From Gymnothorax reevesii (lineage: Eukaryota > Chordata > Actinopteri > Anguilliformes > Muraenidae), in NCBI GenBank assembly GCA_029721435.1, contig CM056573.1, positions 47,714,501 to 47,778,500 of the forward strand: a stretch of DNA of 64,000 nucleotides, written 5' to 3'. Below, piece after piece: positions 37,601-46,596 of the stretch. The number at the start of each line of letters is the position of its first letter. The stretch's first letter is position 1. The notes beneath the pieces were generated by a model. That model saw only the letters and a list, made by a program, of their open reading frames with translations, ran no database searches and was not told the DNA's origin. A program made the translations under genes and the position numbers.

Positions 37601-40600
37601 CAGGATTTTTCAGACATTAGTCTTCATGTCAAGCAGCTCTGCTCTGACGCTACAGTCAGATCTTTCTGCCTACATTTTCTGGTGCTGCTTTCCATCTTGT
37701 AAAGACTGTGCATCCCCTCCTGGATGGTACACCTCAAACACCAAGCACATAATATATTTCCTTCTCTACCATTATCAATCATCTGCTGAGTCTCCTGTGT
37801 GCCAAAAGACAGAGGAAGCGGTTAATTGTGTATGGGATTTATAAAGCAAGAATGCTTATGTTTTGATTTATGTTACAGAATTTCTTCTTCTAAGGAAGAA
37901 GGTGGAGAGGGGTAAAAAATGATTAGCTTAGCTATTGAGGGAGTTCAGTGCAAGAGGAGTAAAGCTAAGTTTTTGTATTAATGCTCTGTAACATCAGAAT
38001 TATCAGTGAAAAATACTAATCGAAGTGCTTTGCACTCTAGCAAGGCTGTAGGCTATGAGGGCTGCGATATTGGATACAAAATAAACCCTGGCACAATGAA
38101 ATAAGCAATAATAACTTCAAGCATGTTATTGAAGGCTACTGAGTCTTTCTTTACCCCAGTGCCTGCATTGTGAAAAGAAGGCTTGGTGGTGCAGGTATAA
38201 ACTGGGGTGCGTTGGTGAGTGAATGTCTGATTGAACCTGGTCTAAATATACTGTCTCCGTTTCTCCTGCAGGTTCATACTTTCAGAGGGCCGCACTGGTG
38301 TGAATACTGCGCCAACTTCATGTGGGGGCTGATAGCCCAAGGCGTGCGCTGCTCAGGTAACGCATTATTCGCCGCGGCAGCGTCTCATCCTCGCCTGCCC
38401 CCGCCGACAGACTGTAATTCATAGGCTTGATTTTCCTGTCAGCTTTATTCTCTCCGCACTAGCCCTGCACAATGGAGAAGCCCTTTGTTCCAGATACATA
38501 AAGAGGATCCACATACAGGATTAAAATATTCAATGCCCATAATAGTCTGCACTCTTGGACAGATGCACGCAGATTGAAGCTCATCTCTTCCAAAGCCTAC
38601 CCCAATTGTATGGTATTAGATTATTAATCTCTGGTATTAGATTATTAATCACTTTGTGATTGGCCGTGTGCCAAGTATTATTATTATTATTATTTTTTAC
38701 TCACTTAAGTTTAGATACACTTTTTAAGTGAGCAGGTACTGTTCGACTGGTGAAGTTGGGGTGTGTACAGTTGGATATAGTCAGGTCCAGCAATGTCTAA
38801 AATGCACTAGCACTGTTCGGCAAAGTCTAGTTCAACAGGTGTTGACAGAGTGTATGATGCAATTTATCTAGCACAGCCATCATCAAACCCGCGTAGCAGT
38901 CTAGTTTATCTAACACAGCCATCATCAAACCCACATGAAAGTCATCTGACTCAGCCATCATCAGATCAGCAGAACACAGTCTACAGTATCTAACACAGCC
39001 ATCGTCAAACCAGCAAAGTCTATTTTTTAACTATTTTTTTTAACCATTAAAGTCTATTTTATCTGATACAGTCATAATCAGACCAGTATCACACAGTTCA
39101 CTTTATCTAACACAGCCAACATCTTGTTAATCTGACGCAGGCATCGTCAGACCAACTTAACTCAGTCCAGTTTATCTGACATAGTCATCATCCGTCCAGC
39201 ATAACACAGTCTAATTTATTTGACACAGCTATAATCAGACCTGCATAGCACAGTTCATTTTATCTGACACAGTTATCATCAGACCGGCACGACGTAGTCC
39301 AGTTTATTTAACACAGTTGTAATACCGGCATAGCGCCGTGTAGTTTATAAGGGACACTCATCATCTGACCAGCATAACAATAACACAGTCTAGTTTAGCT
39401 GACATCGCTATACTCAGACCTGCTTAACACAGTTTTGTTTATCTAACACAGTCATCGTCAGACCAGCATAATGCAGTCTAGTTTATCAGGCACAGCCATC
39501 ATCAGTCCAGCTTAACAATCGTTCAGTTTATCTGATAGTCATTATTACACCAACACAGTCTCATTTATTCTCTGACACAGCCATCATCAGTCAGCATAAC
39601 GCAGTCCAGCTTATCTGACCGTGCTATCATCTGACCACCTTAACTGACTGTCCAGTTTTTTTTTACTCAACTATCATCAGTCTACTATAACACTGTCCAG
39701 TTTAACTCAAAGAGCTATTGTTAGACCAGCAATAGTTTACTGCAGAACCTGCTCTGAAACCATAAATCAGTTGCAGAACCTGAAACTGGTGTGCGGCCTG
39801 TAAATCACGTCTTTGACGCTGTTTGAAATGTGGGCATATAGCATTCCTTACTGACAGCTGCGAGGAACCTGTTCTGCAGCTTCAGCGGGTGTAGACTATA
39901 TTTATGTGGGTTTGGCTGTTTGTTTGTGTGTGCATGTGTATGCGTGTTTCTGTGTTTCATATGGAAATCAGTTGGGAACGCACCCTTGCTTCGGTATATG
40001 CCCTAGATACAGCTAGTGTATTCTCTGTTCAATGAGCAATTCTGCCATACAAATCAGAGACGAGATTTACGCGGCTTAGCATTTAGCTTCCGTGGCATTG
40101 ATGCATTGGGTATTGCATTTTCAGAGAAGTGTGCGCATGCTGGAAAATGACCCCCAGGAAAGTTTGCTATTAGGCATTCAATGGGCCTCCTCAGACACGT
40201 GAATATGTACTTGGTACATCGACTGGCTTAAATTTCCCTTTACTGTCTGTATATAGAGACAATTGGATGAACTTGAAATGTAAAACATGATTGAAGCAAA
40301 AACTAACATGATTTGTTGGTTCTACATTACAGCATTCATGCTGGGGTATGAATATTGATTGGCTCACCTTATTAACTATTTAGGAAAATAACTGTCATGG
40401 TGATCACTTGTAAAATGAGCTTCAATGGAGGTTACAAAACAAACTCAAGACTCTGTCAAGCAGATTCTCCTGTGACGTTTATGTGGTCATGTGGGTATTC
40501 AGCTTATTCTTGCACTGCACAGAATAGTCTTTATGAAGACGTTGCTGCAACTAATCATTGTGGCCTTAGGGATGAACTGTCACCAGATACCCCGTGCAGT

Positions 40601-43600
40601 TTTGGACTTTAAAAACATTTAAAAAAACACCCCTTCACCACAAAAAAGCCTTTTCAAACTGTTTGCCTGTTAGGGATAGAGAGAGATCAAATCACTGACA
40701 ATCCCCCCTCCTCTGCTCTCTCTCTCCCTCTCTCTCTCTCTCTCCTCTTTCCCATCCACATCTAGTGTATCTCTCCTTCCTCTTTTTTTTTCTTCTGTCT
40801 TTTACTCTGTCGCTATCCTGAACACTGCTGAGTATAGCCAGATAGCCTGGTCTACTCCAAGTGATGGTGCCTGTTTCAGTGATAAATGATCTTGCTGTGG
40901 CCTCTGTCAGGGAAGGAGTCCCCAAGTTATGCAGGAACTCAGGCAACCCCCAACCCACATTCCACGAGTACAGTACCTCCTGGAGTGTCTCCCGCGAAGG
41001 ACAAAGCTGTAAAAACAGCCCCCACTTTCAGCTTACTGCAACTGAAGCAACACCACCAGCCCAGCCAAGACTATCAATCACAGTGTTTACACTCCTCGGT
41101 GCAGCAGTTTTGCAAATAAAAAGACTTGACTTGCTCAATTTATCCTTTTTCAGGGCCCATTCATGGCATTTCCGAGCATGTATTCAGCCATTTTTGTTAG
41201 TGATTCAGAGCTAGTTCATTCGGCTTTGGATATATTGGTGGAGTTCTTTTTCTGACAGGGTGTTAAGATAAATTCACTGCTGGCCAGAGAACTGGTTTTA
41301 GAACTGGCTTTGTGATGCTTCTGCTTGAACGTTTCTTAGAGCCATATCAGACTGGAGATGAATGCTTATCCATGGCTTTTTCATGCTGTTCCAGACTGTG
41401 GCTTGAATGTACACAAGCAGTGCTCCAAGCTAGTGCCCAGTGACTGCCAGCCGGATCTGCGCAGGATTAAAAAGGTCTTCAGCTGTGACCTCACAACACT
41501 GGTCAAGGCCCACAACACACAGCGTCCTATGGTGGTGGACATGTGCATTCGTGAGATTGAGCAAAGAGGTAAAGATTTGCATACATAAACTTGCAAACCC
41601 AAACGTAACTGAATGAAATGGTATAGTAAATTTGTGTCTTACGTTGTACATTATGGCAGGTATTTGCAGCCCTACTTCTGATAATGTAAGGACAATATGA
41701 AAAATACATTTTCAAAGAGAAAGCAATGATATGTAAAGCATCTTTGATCTATATTAAATTGAGAACAGAACACATTTCATTTTTTTCTTTTGCCTTAAGT
41801 ACTTAAAGGGGACCTATTATGCTACATTTTCAAGTTTATATTTTGATCTTGGACTCCCCTCGAGTACTCCTGATCGTTCAAAGTCCAAAAAAGGGTCTAT
41901 ATTTAGCTCATACTGCCATCCTCAAAAAACCACAATTGTAGTCTGTTGTCGTCTCTGCCTGAAACGCCTCGTTTGGGCGGCTCTTCCGCTATGGCCCCCC
42001 TCCCGGTGTGCCCACTTTCTTCTGATTGGGCAGCTCTGTGGAGGGTGGAGCTGGGCGGGATGAGGCGGCAGAGCGCAGTTTTCCGGGTCCGCCTCCGTAG
42101 TGCGTTCCTATGTTATAGACCGGAAGGCATTATACCTAAACATTTGTAATCGAGATATTGAACAAGTAGTGAAATACAGCCGTAAGTCTTGGACCCCGAA
42201 TCTGACTCGGAGAGAGATCAAGAGGAACATTCGCCCTGGCAAGAATGGACCAAAACGTCTCAGCTTTGAAAGTATTATGACGACGGAGCTAAAGAAAACA
42301 CAAGATAGGACAACGTCGTTGGATGAACCAACCGTGAAATGTGAGACGTGTCCGCCATCTAATCTAAGGAATTGGGGGGCGGGAAATTCCGCGATCAAAC
42401 GCTGTACATGTGAAAAGATCAAGTGAAATTAACTTGTTCTAATAAACGCAGCGGTGAAAAATCTTTCCATTCAAATAAATAAATTCAATGCTTGCTCGAA
42501 ATTTAGGCAAACAGAAAAACTCAGAGATTTATGGAATAATTTGTGAGTACTTGCATTTGCATATCACAGAACAGTACAACAGTGCCGTAACAAACTAAAG
42601 AAACTGTGGCTGCAATATTTCAAAGTGGAGGACGCAGTGCAAAAGTCTGGCAGCCTCAGTTATGAGAAAGACAAATTTTTGTGGTACAGTCAGTGGACAG
42701 CATAATCGGCCAAAAATGCAAAGGCAAAAGCATTCCATTTTCAACCTCCATCAATACCAATAGTTTTCATTACTTTTCTTTTTCGGCTTATCTTCATGTT
42801 TGGGTACCCAAAGTATCGGGCGAGTAAAAACATCAAGTATCCAGTCAAGATAATTTCAGGTTTAATTTCTTGTGCTGCTGTACGTGGTAATCCGTGTTAC
42901 TCATGACACACTATGTTGCTATTGCGCACACAGCATATGCATTCGCAATATTAATATTCAATATTCATATTCTAAACTCCCTTCTCGATAATAAATGATG
43001 TAAGCGTTGCTTATGTGGAGCTAGCAAATCGATAACTTGTACCAGAAAGAATGCCATATCCAATCTACATGTTTTTCAGCTTTTTATTAGCCATTGTAAT
43101 TTTTAAAGGGGATGAAATTACGCCACGGCAATGCAGAGAAATCGTTTGTTATACTAGACACGTTATAGCTTGTGCGTTGCACGATCGCTTTCACCGTGGT
43201 AGCATCAGAGAGCTAGCCCAGATATTGGTGAAGTACCCGGCTGACCCCGGTCATGGATAAGTAAAGTGATCTGCTCGAAACAAAACCAAACATGCACCCC
43301 AAGCTCTGCAAAACCTACTTCTGGTCTAACTGGGGCCTTATCAGTTGCAGGCACATGCATACCGGTTGGCTCTAACTGTTGCGGTTATGGTCATGTATAA
43401 TTATGATAAACTAGCACCATGATACTAACCAAAACAACACAAGCATTATATCAGTGCAAACACTGTCGTCAGTTGTTATCGGCCTTCAGCGGTCTGATCC
43501 GGTTCTGCATCCTTCTGATTCAAGTGGGCCGAATTTGCTATCTACCTACGGCTGCTGTGATGAGTATAGCTGTGTTTCTACTCTATAGGATTCAGTGAAA

Positions 43601-46596
43601 GCTAGAATCCACCCCATATAGACACAATTGTAGAATGGGTCGACATACCCTAGTGCAGACCGGAGACCGTTGAAATCTGATGGGGCTGAGTTTAGAGGGA
43701 AACATAGAAAGTGAGGAGCAGCAAAAAGTGGACCAACAATTTATGGACTGCTTAGGTGTGTACTATAGGGACCTGCTGGTCCATGTGCATCACTACGGTG
43801 TGTCATTAGCGTGGAGTAACTAACAGCTTCTGCGCTGGTATCGGAGGGGCGAAAGCTCCAGGCTAAATGGTCTTTTCGGAAATTGCCCATGGTAATGGTT
43901 TACTTATTACGCCAGAATGACCAGCGTTTACTCGCAGAAAATGGGCACCATATGGATAGTACGATAGAACAGCTAGAGAGAGCTCTGGCTATGTTATGAC
44001 CATAATTCAGGTTTTACTGACCATATGTTCCGTTAGCGTGAACAGTTACTCATGTGGAGCTAGCAAATCAACAACTTCTACAGGAAATAATTTTGTATCC
44101 AATCTCCGCCTTTTCAGCTTTTTATCAGCTAGAACAATTTCTAAAGGGGGATGAAATGACGCCACGGAAATGCAGATAAATTGTTATACCAGACATGTTA
44201 TAACTTGGGCATTTCACGATTGCTTTCACCACAGTCGCATCAGAGAGCTAGCCCAGATATTTATTACTTATCCAGCTGACCCAGGTCATGGATAAGTAAA
44301 GCGATCATCTGTGAACAAACCCTAACACCATACCCCAAGCTCTGCAAAACCTACTTTTGGTCTAACTGCAGCCTTTTCAGGCCAACTTTGCTGACACATA
44401 GCCTACAACACCTCTCCAGTTAGCTTTGATTGAGTGGGGACAATCAGGCAACGTAATGATGAAACTGCCTCATTTGCACATATTATTTGCATTTTCCATT
44501 TCATCCTATCTCTCTGGAAAAGCCTACAGTTTCAGTGTAAATCTATTCATTCTGTTGTCATCCATCGCTGTCATCTCTGAATACTACAGTACCCAAACAC
44601 ACACTTACAGTACAAACTCATGCATACAGACTCATTTTCATATACTCATGTGAATGTGCTCATCAAATTTCACTGGCTGTATTTAAATTCACAGCATACA
44701 AAACATTCTTTTGTAGTACAGGCAGCTCCTGAAGTCTTCCAGTTTTGCCCCCGGCATAGAAATGGGAAAACAAATCCCATCCTTGTTGCTTTGCACATAA
44801 CTTAAAGTTTTTAAATATGAATGTTGTGTAGAAAATCATTTCAACTATGAAATGAACTTTTGTTGTACAAAGGTCATTTGATGGTGATTGTGGGCTTTCT
44901 GGTGTCATTGTGTTGTGTGGGAATAGGTGCGGGTGGGTGCAGTAATAATACTCTCATAGCACGCTCCACTGCTTGCTTACAGGACTGCAGTCAGAAGGGC
45001 TCTATCGGGTGTCTGGATTCACTGAGCATATAGAAGATGTGAGATTGGCCTTCGATAGAGGTGGGCAACAAATCATCTTTACTTTTCTTCCCTCTTGGAT
45101 ATTCATCAAAAGGAATAGAACCCAAGCATGTGCTCCTGAAGTGTAATCAGAAAGGGTTGCAGAAATCTTTTGGGTATAATGCTATAACAAAATGGTGGAA
45201 AATGACAAAGTGCACGTGGAAGTGTTTGACTGGACCAGAGCAAATGTGCTAAGACATGATTGCTTCAGCGGTCTAAAATACAAAGTGTTCTGGAAATAAG
45301 AACTACTATTGGCTAAATTGTACGACAACTAAAGGTATTATTATAATTATTATTATTTATTAGGCTACATTACAAGCAGCAGTTGCTTCCTATTTATCAC
45401 TGGAATACTGTCTGACAGGCATAAAAAGAAATTTCACATTAAAAAATCTGATCATTCCTGGCTGACAATGTGTAATTTTTGTAATTTTTACAATGTTTTA
45501 GATGTTTTGGTGTACATTTGCATACCTCCAGTGGTACCCAATTTGTCATGTGTTACCCAACAGACGGAGATAAGGCCGACATCGGCGTTAACGTGTTTGC
45601 GGACATCAACACCATTGCTGGTGCTCTCAAGCTCTATCTGCGTGACCTGCCCATCCCCGTCATCACATATGATGTGTATTCCAAGTTCATACACGCCGCA
45701 AGTACGACATGCTAATGACACAAAGAATTATGAAATGAACACGAAAATTATACCTTTAACTTCTTTTGTGTTTCATAAATGTACAGTAATTTAGTAGTGA
45801 CACAAGATGGAAGTGCACTTGCTTTTTTGCTTGTTTGCTCATATTTAGAACATGCCTTCCTTATGGCATCATATCCATGGTAGTTCAACCGTAATTTTTA
45901 TCTCCGTTTAGGGTGGTAATTCTTTAAAATTTTATTCAGAATTTCAATAATCCAATTTTCTTAACTTTTTAGCTACTATTCAAAGTGTGGTAAAATATGT
46001 CACCTCTATTATCTGTGAGTTGCATTATATAATATAGCATCTTAAGTGTTGTGTAATGTGTTGCAGTTCATACCGTTTGATGTGAAAACCTGAGTTTATG
46101 TGGTCATTGGTGTGGTAAAGTCTTTTAGTGTATTTTCTGCCATAGAAGTTACAGATGTGGATGCCAGACTGGAGGCGATCCATGAAGGTCTCTTACTGCT
46201 CCCTCCAGCCCACTATGAGACTCTGCGTTACCTTATGAGTCATCTGAAGAGGTTAGACCAGCGCCACAGCGTATCATCATAATTACCCTGATCTATTGTT
46301 CTCTCTGTTATTTACTTTTCTCACCTCTTTCATGAGGAACTCTATATCTCGCCCTCTCTTTCTCCCTCTATCCAGCAGACATAAATACTGACACTATCTC
46401 TCTCTCTTTCTCTTTCTCTCTCAGGGTTACTATGTATGAAAAGGACAATTTTATGAACGCTGAAAACCTGGGCATTGTATTTGGACCAACATTAATGCAA
46501 CCACCTGACCAGAATACTCTAGCAACACTGAACGACATGCGGCATCAGAAATTAATTGTTCAGCTCTTGATTGAGCATGAGGATGTTTTATTTTAA
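16102..46596 (+). CDS. chn2: chn2, beta-chimaerin (Rac GTPase-activating protein), 12 exons, 5' partial
   Basis: Joined in phase, the exons at 16102-16140, 25663-25718, 25897-25928, 26077-26190, 26461-26731, 34112-34192, 38272-38356, 41395-41568, 44983-45060, 45564-45701, 46146-46251 and 46425-46596 encode SH2, C1 and RhoGAP domains. Chimaerins bind diacylglycerol through C1 at membranes and switch off Rac by stimulating GTP hydrolysis; SH2 links them to tyrosine-kinase signalling. [18 protein letters not shown] and [15 protein letters not shown] favour CHN2 over CHN1. All junctions are AG/GT and in phase. The long-form first exon is missing; the first visible exon begins inside an Asp codon. 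Every key residue checked is intact. Confidence 0.96.
16141..16740. other. chn2 intron, no feature seen
   Basis: Unremarkable AT-rich intron start. The 92-codon frame over 16089-16367 only runs from the exon through the donor site and is not a gene. Confidence 0.6.
16745..16996. mobile_element. TTAA-flanked miniature element, about 252 bp
   Basis: Terminal inverted repeats of about 28 bases with three mismatches begin AGGTCCCCT and carry CACCAGGTGCAC. TTAA flanks both sides (16741-16744 and 16997-17000). The exact TTAA duplication suggests mobilisation by a piggyBac-type transposase. It has no coding capacity and lies in the first visible chn2 intron. Confidence 0.8.
17001..17469. other. chn2 intron, no feature seen
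   Basis: AT-rich sequence between two mobile elements. I see no exon, repeat or RNA gene. Confidence 0.5.
17470..18890 (-). mobile_element. Tc1-like DNA transposon B, nearly full length, decayed
   Basis: The left end CAACCCCAATTCCGAAATAG follows TA at 17468-17469. The right end keeps GTCCCAACTATTTC and then decays, so that boundary is approximate. The interior encodes a broken transposase on the minus strand. It belongs to the same family as copy A at the window start. Confidence 0.88.
17690..18703 (-). pseudogene. Tc1-like transposase, broken
   Basis: The relic runs from ATG 18703 ([14 protein letters not shown]) to a stop at 17692-17690 after DATPW, about 338 codons, which is normal Tc1-like length. 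The N-terminus carries the helix-turn-helix part ([19 protein letters not shown]) and the middle carries [15 protein letters not shown] and [11 protein letters not shown]. An in-frame stop follows PQR, and several frameshifts separate the segments. No catalysis is expected. Confidence 0.85.
18896..20821. other. chn2 intron: hairpin, GT tract and a GC-rich patch
   Basis: An 18-base perfect inverted repeat TGAAATGACATAGGATTT lies at 18934-18951 and 19070-19087. A GT microsatellite spans about 19608-19650. A short GC-rich patch at 20036-20110 stands out from the AT-rich surroundings. At 20685-20760 there is a fragment resembling hAT-type repeat ends ('ggtcctggaggtcc'). No exon is supported. Confidence 0.5.
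20822..21660 (+). repeat. Non-LTR-retrotransposon-like 3' tail repeat
   Basis: The block starts near 'ccaccacgaagtgcgagggg' and ends at 'cctccttggcggaggtaa', a small hairpin that I associate with 3' ends of fish RTE-like LINE or SINE families. The phrases 'gaaaatttcatcaaaatctg' and 'ttttgagttattttgg' before it are typical of such tails. No reverse transcriptase is readable. The class is assigned from memory of repeat tails only. Confidence 0.4.
21661..23264. other. chn2 intron, no feature seen
   Basis: I see no exon or recognisable repeat. The 127-codon minus frame at 22197-21814 has no known similarity and an AT-driven composition. Confidence 0.5.
23265..25488 (-). mobile_element. Tc1-like DNA transposon F, old, with internal insertion
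   Basis: The left end 'gtgagaaaaagcgtttgccc' and the right end (reverse complement 'aaacagcatttacccttgac') match the termini of a widespread fish Tc1-like family whose ends resemble 'gtgaaaaagtatttgccccc'. Interior blocks such as 'gcagcaaagcagccccagac' (about 23778) and 'gtgaccttaactgaggcaag' (about 24838) belong to its minus-strand transposase. The middle (about 23830-24640) is replaced by other sequence including a SINE. It ends about 175 bases before a chn2 exon. Confidence 0.8.
24110..24346 (-). mobile_element. Probable tRNA-derived SINE
   Basis: On the minus strand the head reads GGTTCGCTCACTAAGGTG (A-box-like, about 24343-24326) followed by GGGTTTGATCTCC (B-box-like, 24289-24277). The spacing is close to that of a tRNA internal promoter. 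A body of about 170 bases follows. It lies inside transposon F. The cloverleaf is too degraded for a functional tRNA gene. Family not recognised. Confidence 0.5.
25663..25718 (+). CDS. chn2: chn2 exon, linker before SH2
   Basis: The 56-base exon follows CAACAG and is followed by GTCAGT. With the preceding T it encodes [19 protein letters not shown], close to the chimaerin linker before SH2. It ends in phase 0. Confidence 0.93.
25897..25928 (+). CDS. chn2: chn2 exon, start of SH2
   Basis: A 32-base micro-exon between TTATTACAG and GTGAGT encodes [11 protein letters not shown] (last codon split). A Met replaces the Val I recall at this position in mammals. It is too short to be noticed as an open frame on its own but joins perfectly to its neighbours. 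Confidence 0.92.
26077..26190 (+). CDS. chn2: chn2 exon, SH2 phosphotyrosine pocket
   Basis: The 114-base exon follows TCTCCTCAG and is followed by GTAACA. It encodes [20 protein letters not shown] and then [18 protein letters not shown]. The YLIRES motif carries the arginine that binds phosphotyrosine in SH2 domains (codon 26147-26149). Confidence 0.95.
26461..26731 (+). CDS. chn2: chn2 exon, SH2 C-terminal half and linker
   Basis: The 271-base exon follows CTCTCTTAG and is followed by GTGAGG. It encodes [40 protein letters not shown] and a basic linker ending QREDK in phase 0. The linker is the most divergent part compared with mammals, as expected between domains. Confidence 0.95.
26915..28430 (-). 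mobile_element. Tc1-like DNA transposon G, near full length, decayed
   Basis: The left terminus CAGTTAGGCTCAGAAATATT and the right terminus (reverse complement CAGTCAGATCCATAAATATT, then TA at 28431-28432) form the inverted ends of a common fish Tc1-like family. Interior blocks such as 'tacttggtggcaaacccttt' and 'cgcctacctcctagagaatg'-like sequence near 27800 match its minus-strand transposase. An (AAT)n tract lies at 28381-28395. No intact frame remains. It sits in the intron before the shared chn2 exon. Confidence 0.85.
28433..33350. other. chn2 intron, no gene recognised
   Basis: This is the long stretch between the SH2 exons and the internal promoter. Overlapping frames on both strands at 31862-32542, up to 153 codons, come from a GC- and proline-rich patch and match nothing I know. 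A C-rich run lies at 32250-32295. No transposon termini are evident. Confidence 0.5.
33560..33931 (+). promoter_or_regulatory. chn2: Intronic CpG-rich promoter and 5' leader of short-form chn2
   Basis: GC content and CpG density rise sharply here, densest at about 33780-33930 (for example 'ggggccgccgctgcctcggc'), against AT-rich intron on both sides. The stretch lies directly upstream of the alternative N-terminal coding segment. No clear TATA box is seen. A tiny upstream frame, MGAIV-stop, lies at 33754-33771. The promoter role is inferred from position, composition and the known two-promoter design of chimaerin genes. Confidence 0.6.
33932..34192 (+). CDS. chn2: chn2 short-form (beta1-type) first coding exon, fused to shared exon
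   Basis: From ATG 33932 (context GGGGCTATGG, good Kozak) the frame encodes [18 protein letters not shown] and then [18 protein letters not shown] and [15 protein letters not shown], running without a break into ISSPLARR of the shared exon. The segment resembles the short-form N-terminus of chimaerins, which replaces SH2. The shared part ends at the donor GTGAGC. An in-frame ATG at 33827 could add 35 residues but has a weaker context. The long-form acceptor CTTTCCCACAG lies within this coding sequence. Confidence 0.82.
34112..34192 (+). CDS. chn2: chn2 shared exon leading into C1
   Basis: In the long form this 81-base exon begins after TTTCCCACAG and encodes [18 protein letters not shown] followed by TYEKAHNFK, with both ends in phase 0. 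The histidine of HNFK is the first zinc ligand of the C1 domain. It is preceded by short-form coding sequence instead of ordinary intron. Confidence 0.93.
34193..37000. other. chn2 intron, no gene recognised
   Basis: Only chance frames are seen. GT-rich alternating stretches occur at 35790-35860 and 36100-36300. I see no transposon ends. Confidence 0.5.
37024..37180. repeat. Foldback repeat with telomere-like core
   Basis: Arms at 37024-37071 and 37133-37180 are imperfect reverse complements ('gcttttggcgtccttgtttg' pairs with 'caaataaggacaccaaaagc'). The spacer holds a degenerate array of CCCTAA-type units at about 37094-37130 ('ccctaacccttaacctt'). Weaker pairing continues outward to about 37005 and 37205. 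Confidence 0.7.
37206..38271. other. chn2 intron, no feature seen
   Basis: The 209-codon frame at 37215-37844 is the longest in the intron, but it has AT-driven composition, no recognisable domain and no splice support, so I do not call it a gene. Confidence 0.55.
38272..38356 (+). CDS. chn2: chn2 exon, C1 domain first half
   Basis: The 85-base exon lies between TTTCTCCTGCAG and GTAACG and encodes [18 protein letters not shown] and then [10 protein letters not shown]. With the preceding HNFK it gives the H-X12-C-X2-C-X13-C part of the C1 zinc pattern. The next Asp codon is split across the intron. Confidence 0.96.
38861..39735. repeat. Degenerate minisatellite, unit about 44 bp, roughly 19-20 copies
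   Basis: The unit reads approximately 'cagtctagtttatctgac' followed by 'acagccatcatcagaccagc' and 'ataaca', repeated head to tail with substitutions and small indels. Copy number is estimated from array length over unit length. It fills much of the intron that splits the C1-coding exons. The units are too diverged and lack conserved repeat/spacer structure, so this is not a CRISPR array. Confidence 0.85.
39736..41394. other. chn2 intron, CT-rich tract only
   Basis: A (CT)n-rich tract spans about 40705-40750. The frames at 40692-41214 on both strands have no recognisable product. Nothing else is supported. Confidence 0.5.
41395..41568 (+). CDS. chn2: chn2 exon, C1 second half and start of RhoGAP
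   Basis: The 174-base exon follows CTGTTCCAG and is followed by GTAAAG. It encodes [18 protein letters not shown], which completes the C1 zinc pattern (C-X2-C-X4-H-X2-C-X7-C), then [20 protein letters not shown] and [17 protein letters not shown] at the start of RhoGAP. Confidence 0.96.
41807..44472 (+). mobile_element. TTAA-flanked DNA element, copy 2, 3'-truncated
   Basis: The left end AGGGGACCTATTATGC follows TTAA at 41803-41806. The sequence matches copy 1 (3214-6045) in reverse orientation up to about 44472 and then stops matching, so the right end is lost. Copy 2 carries about 270 bases (42100-42375) that copy 1 lacks. Two related blocks (43005-43380 and 44040-44400, sharing 'atgtggagctagcaaatc') show internal duplication. 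It lies in the chn2 intron after the exon at 41395-41568. Confidence 0.7.
42064..42426 (+). other. Unrecognised 121-codon open frame inside TTAA copy 2
   Basis: The frame is open from after a TGA at 42061-42063 to a TGA at 42424-42426, and an AATAAA follows at 42441-42446. It has no ATG until well inside, so it could be the tail of a longer or spliced product. Readable parts include [20 protein letters not shown] and a cysteine-containing C-terminus ([18 protein letters not shown]). I do not recognise it. It could be a transposase remnant, a captured gene fragment or chance. Confidence 0.3.
44473..44982. other. chn2 intron, no feature seen
   Basis: Nothing recognisable lies between the truncated TTAA element and the next exon. 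Confidence 0.5.
44983..45060 (+). CDS. chn2: chn2 exon with RhoGAP arginine finger
   Basis: The 78-base exon follows GCTTGCTTACAG and is followed by GTGGGC. It encodes [20 protein letters not shown] and LAFDR. The Arg of GLYRVSG (codon 45006-45008) is the catalytic arginine finger of RhoGAP domains and is intact. Confidence 0.96.
45061..45563. other. chn2 intron, no feature seen
   Basis: AT-rich; short ATT repeats occur near 45339-45360. No exon or transposon end is seen. Confidence 0.5.
45564..45701 (+). CDS. chn2: chn2 exon, RhoGAP core
   Basis: The 138-base exon follows ACCCAACAG and is followed by GTACGA, a weaker donor. It encodes [20 protein letters not shown] and [20 protein letters not shown]. 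The [10 protein letters not shown] motif contributes conserved Lys and Arg of the GAP fold. Confidence 0.95.
45702..46145. other. chn2 intron, no feature seen
   Basis: Short AT-rich intron without recognisable elements. Confidence 0.55.
46146..46251 (+). CDS. chn2: chn2 exon, RhoGAP
   Basis: The 106-base exon follows CTGCCATAG and is followed by GTTAGA. It encodes [18 protein letters not shown] and [17 protein letters not shown], the helical middle of the GAP domain. Confidence 0.95.
46425..46596 (+). CDS. chn2: chn2 last coding exon
   Basis: The exon follows a long CT-rich tract ending CTCTCAG. It encodes [40 protein letters not shown] and [16 protein letters not shown], then TAA at 46594-46596. 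The [11 protein letters not shown] motif holds the conserved Asn of RhoGAP. The C-terminus ends at the usual chimaerin position. Confidence 0.96.

Noticed and set aside
37215..37844. 209-codon open frame on the + strand
   Set aside because: It lies inside a chn2 intron, has AT-driven composition and no domain, and is not preserved by any splice or polyadenylation signals.
38861..39735. Regular repeats reminiscent of a CRISPR array
   Set aside because: The units are contiguous, diverged and without unique spacers, and the context is a vertebrate intron. It is a minisatellite.
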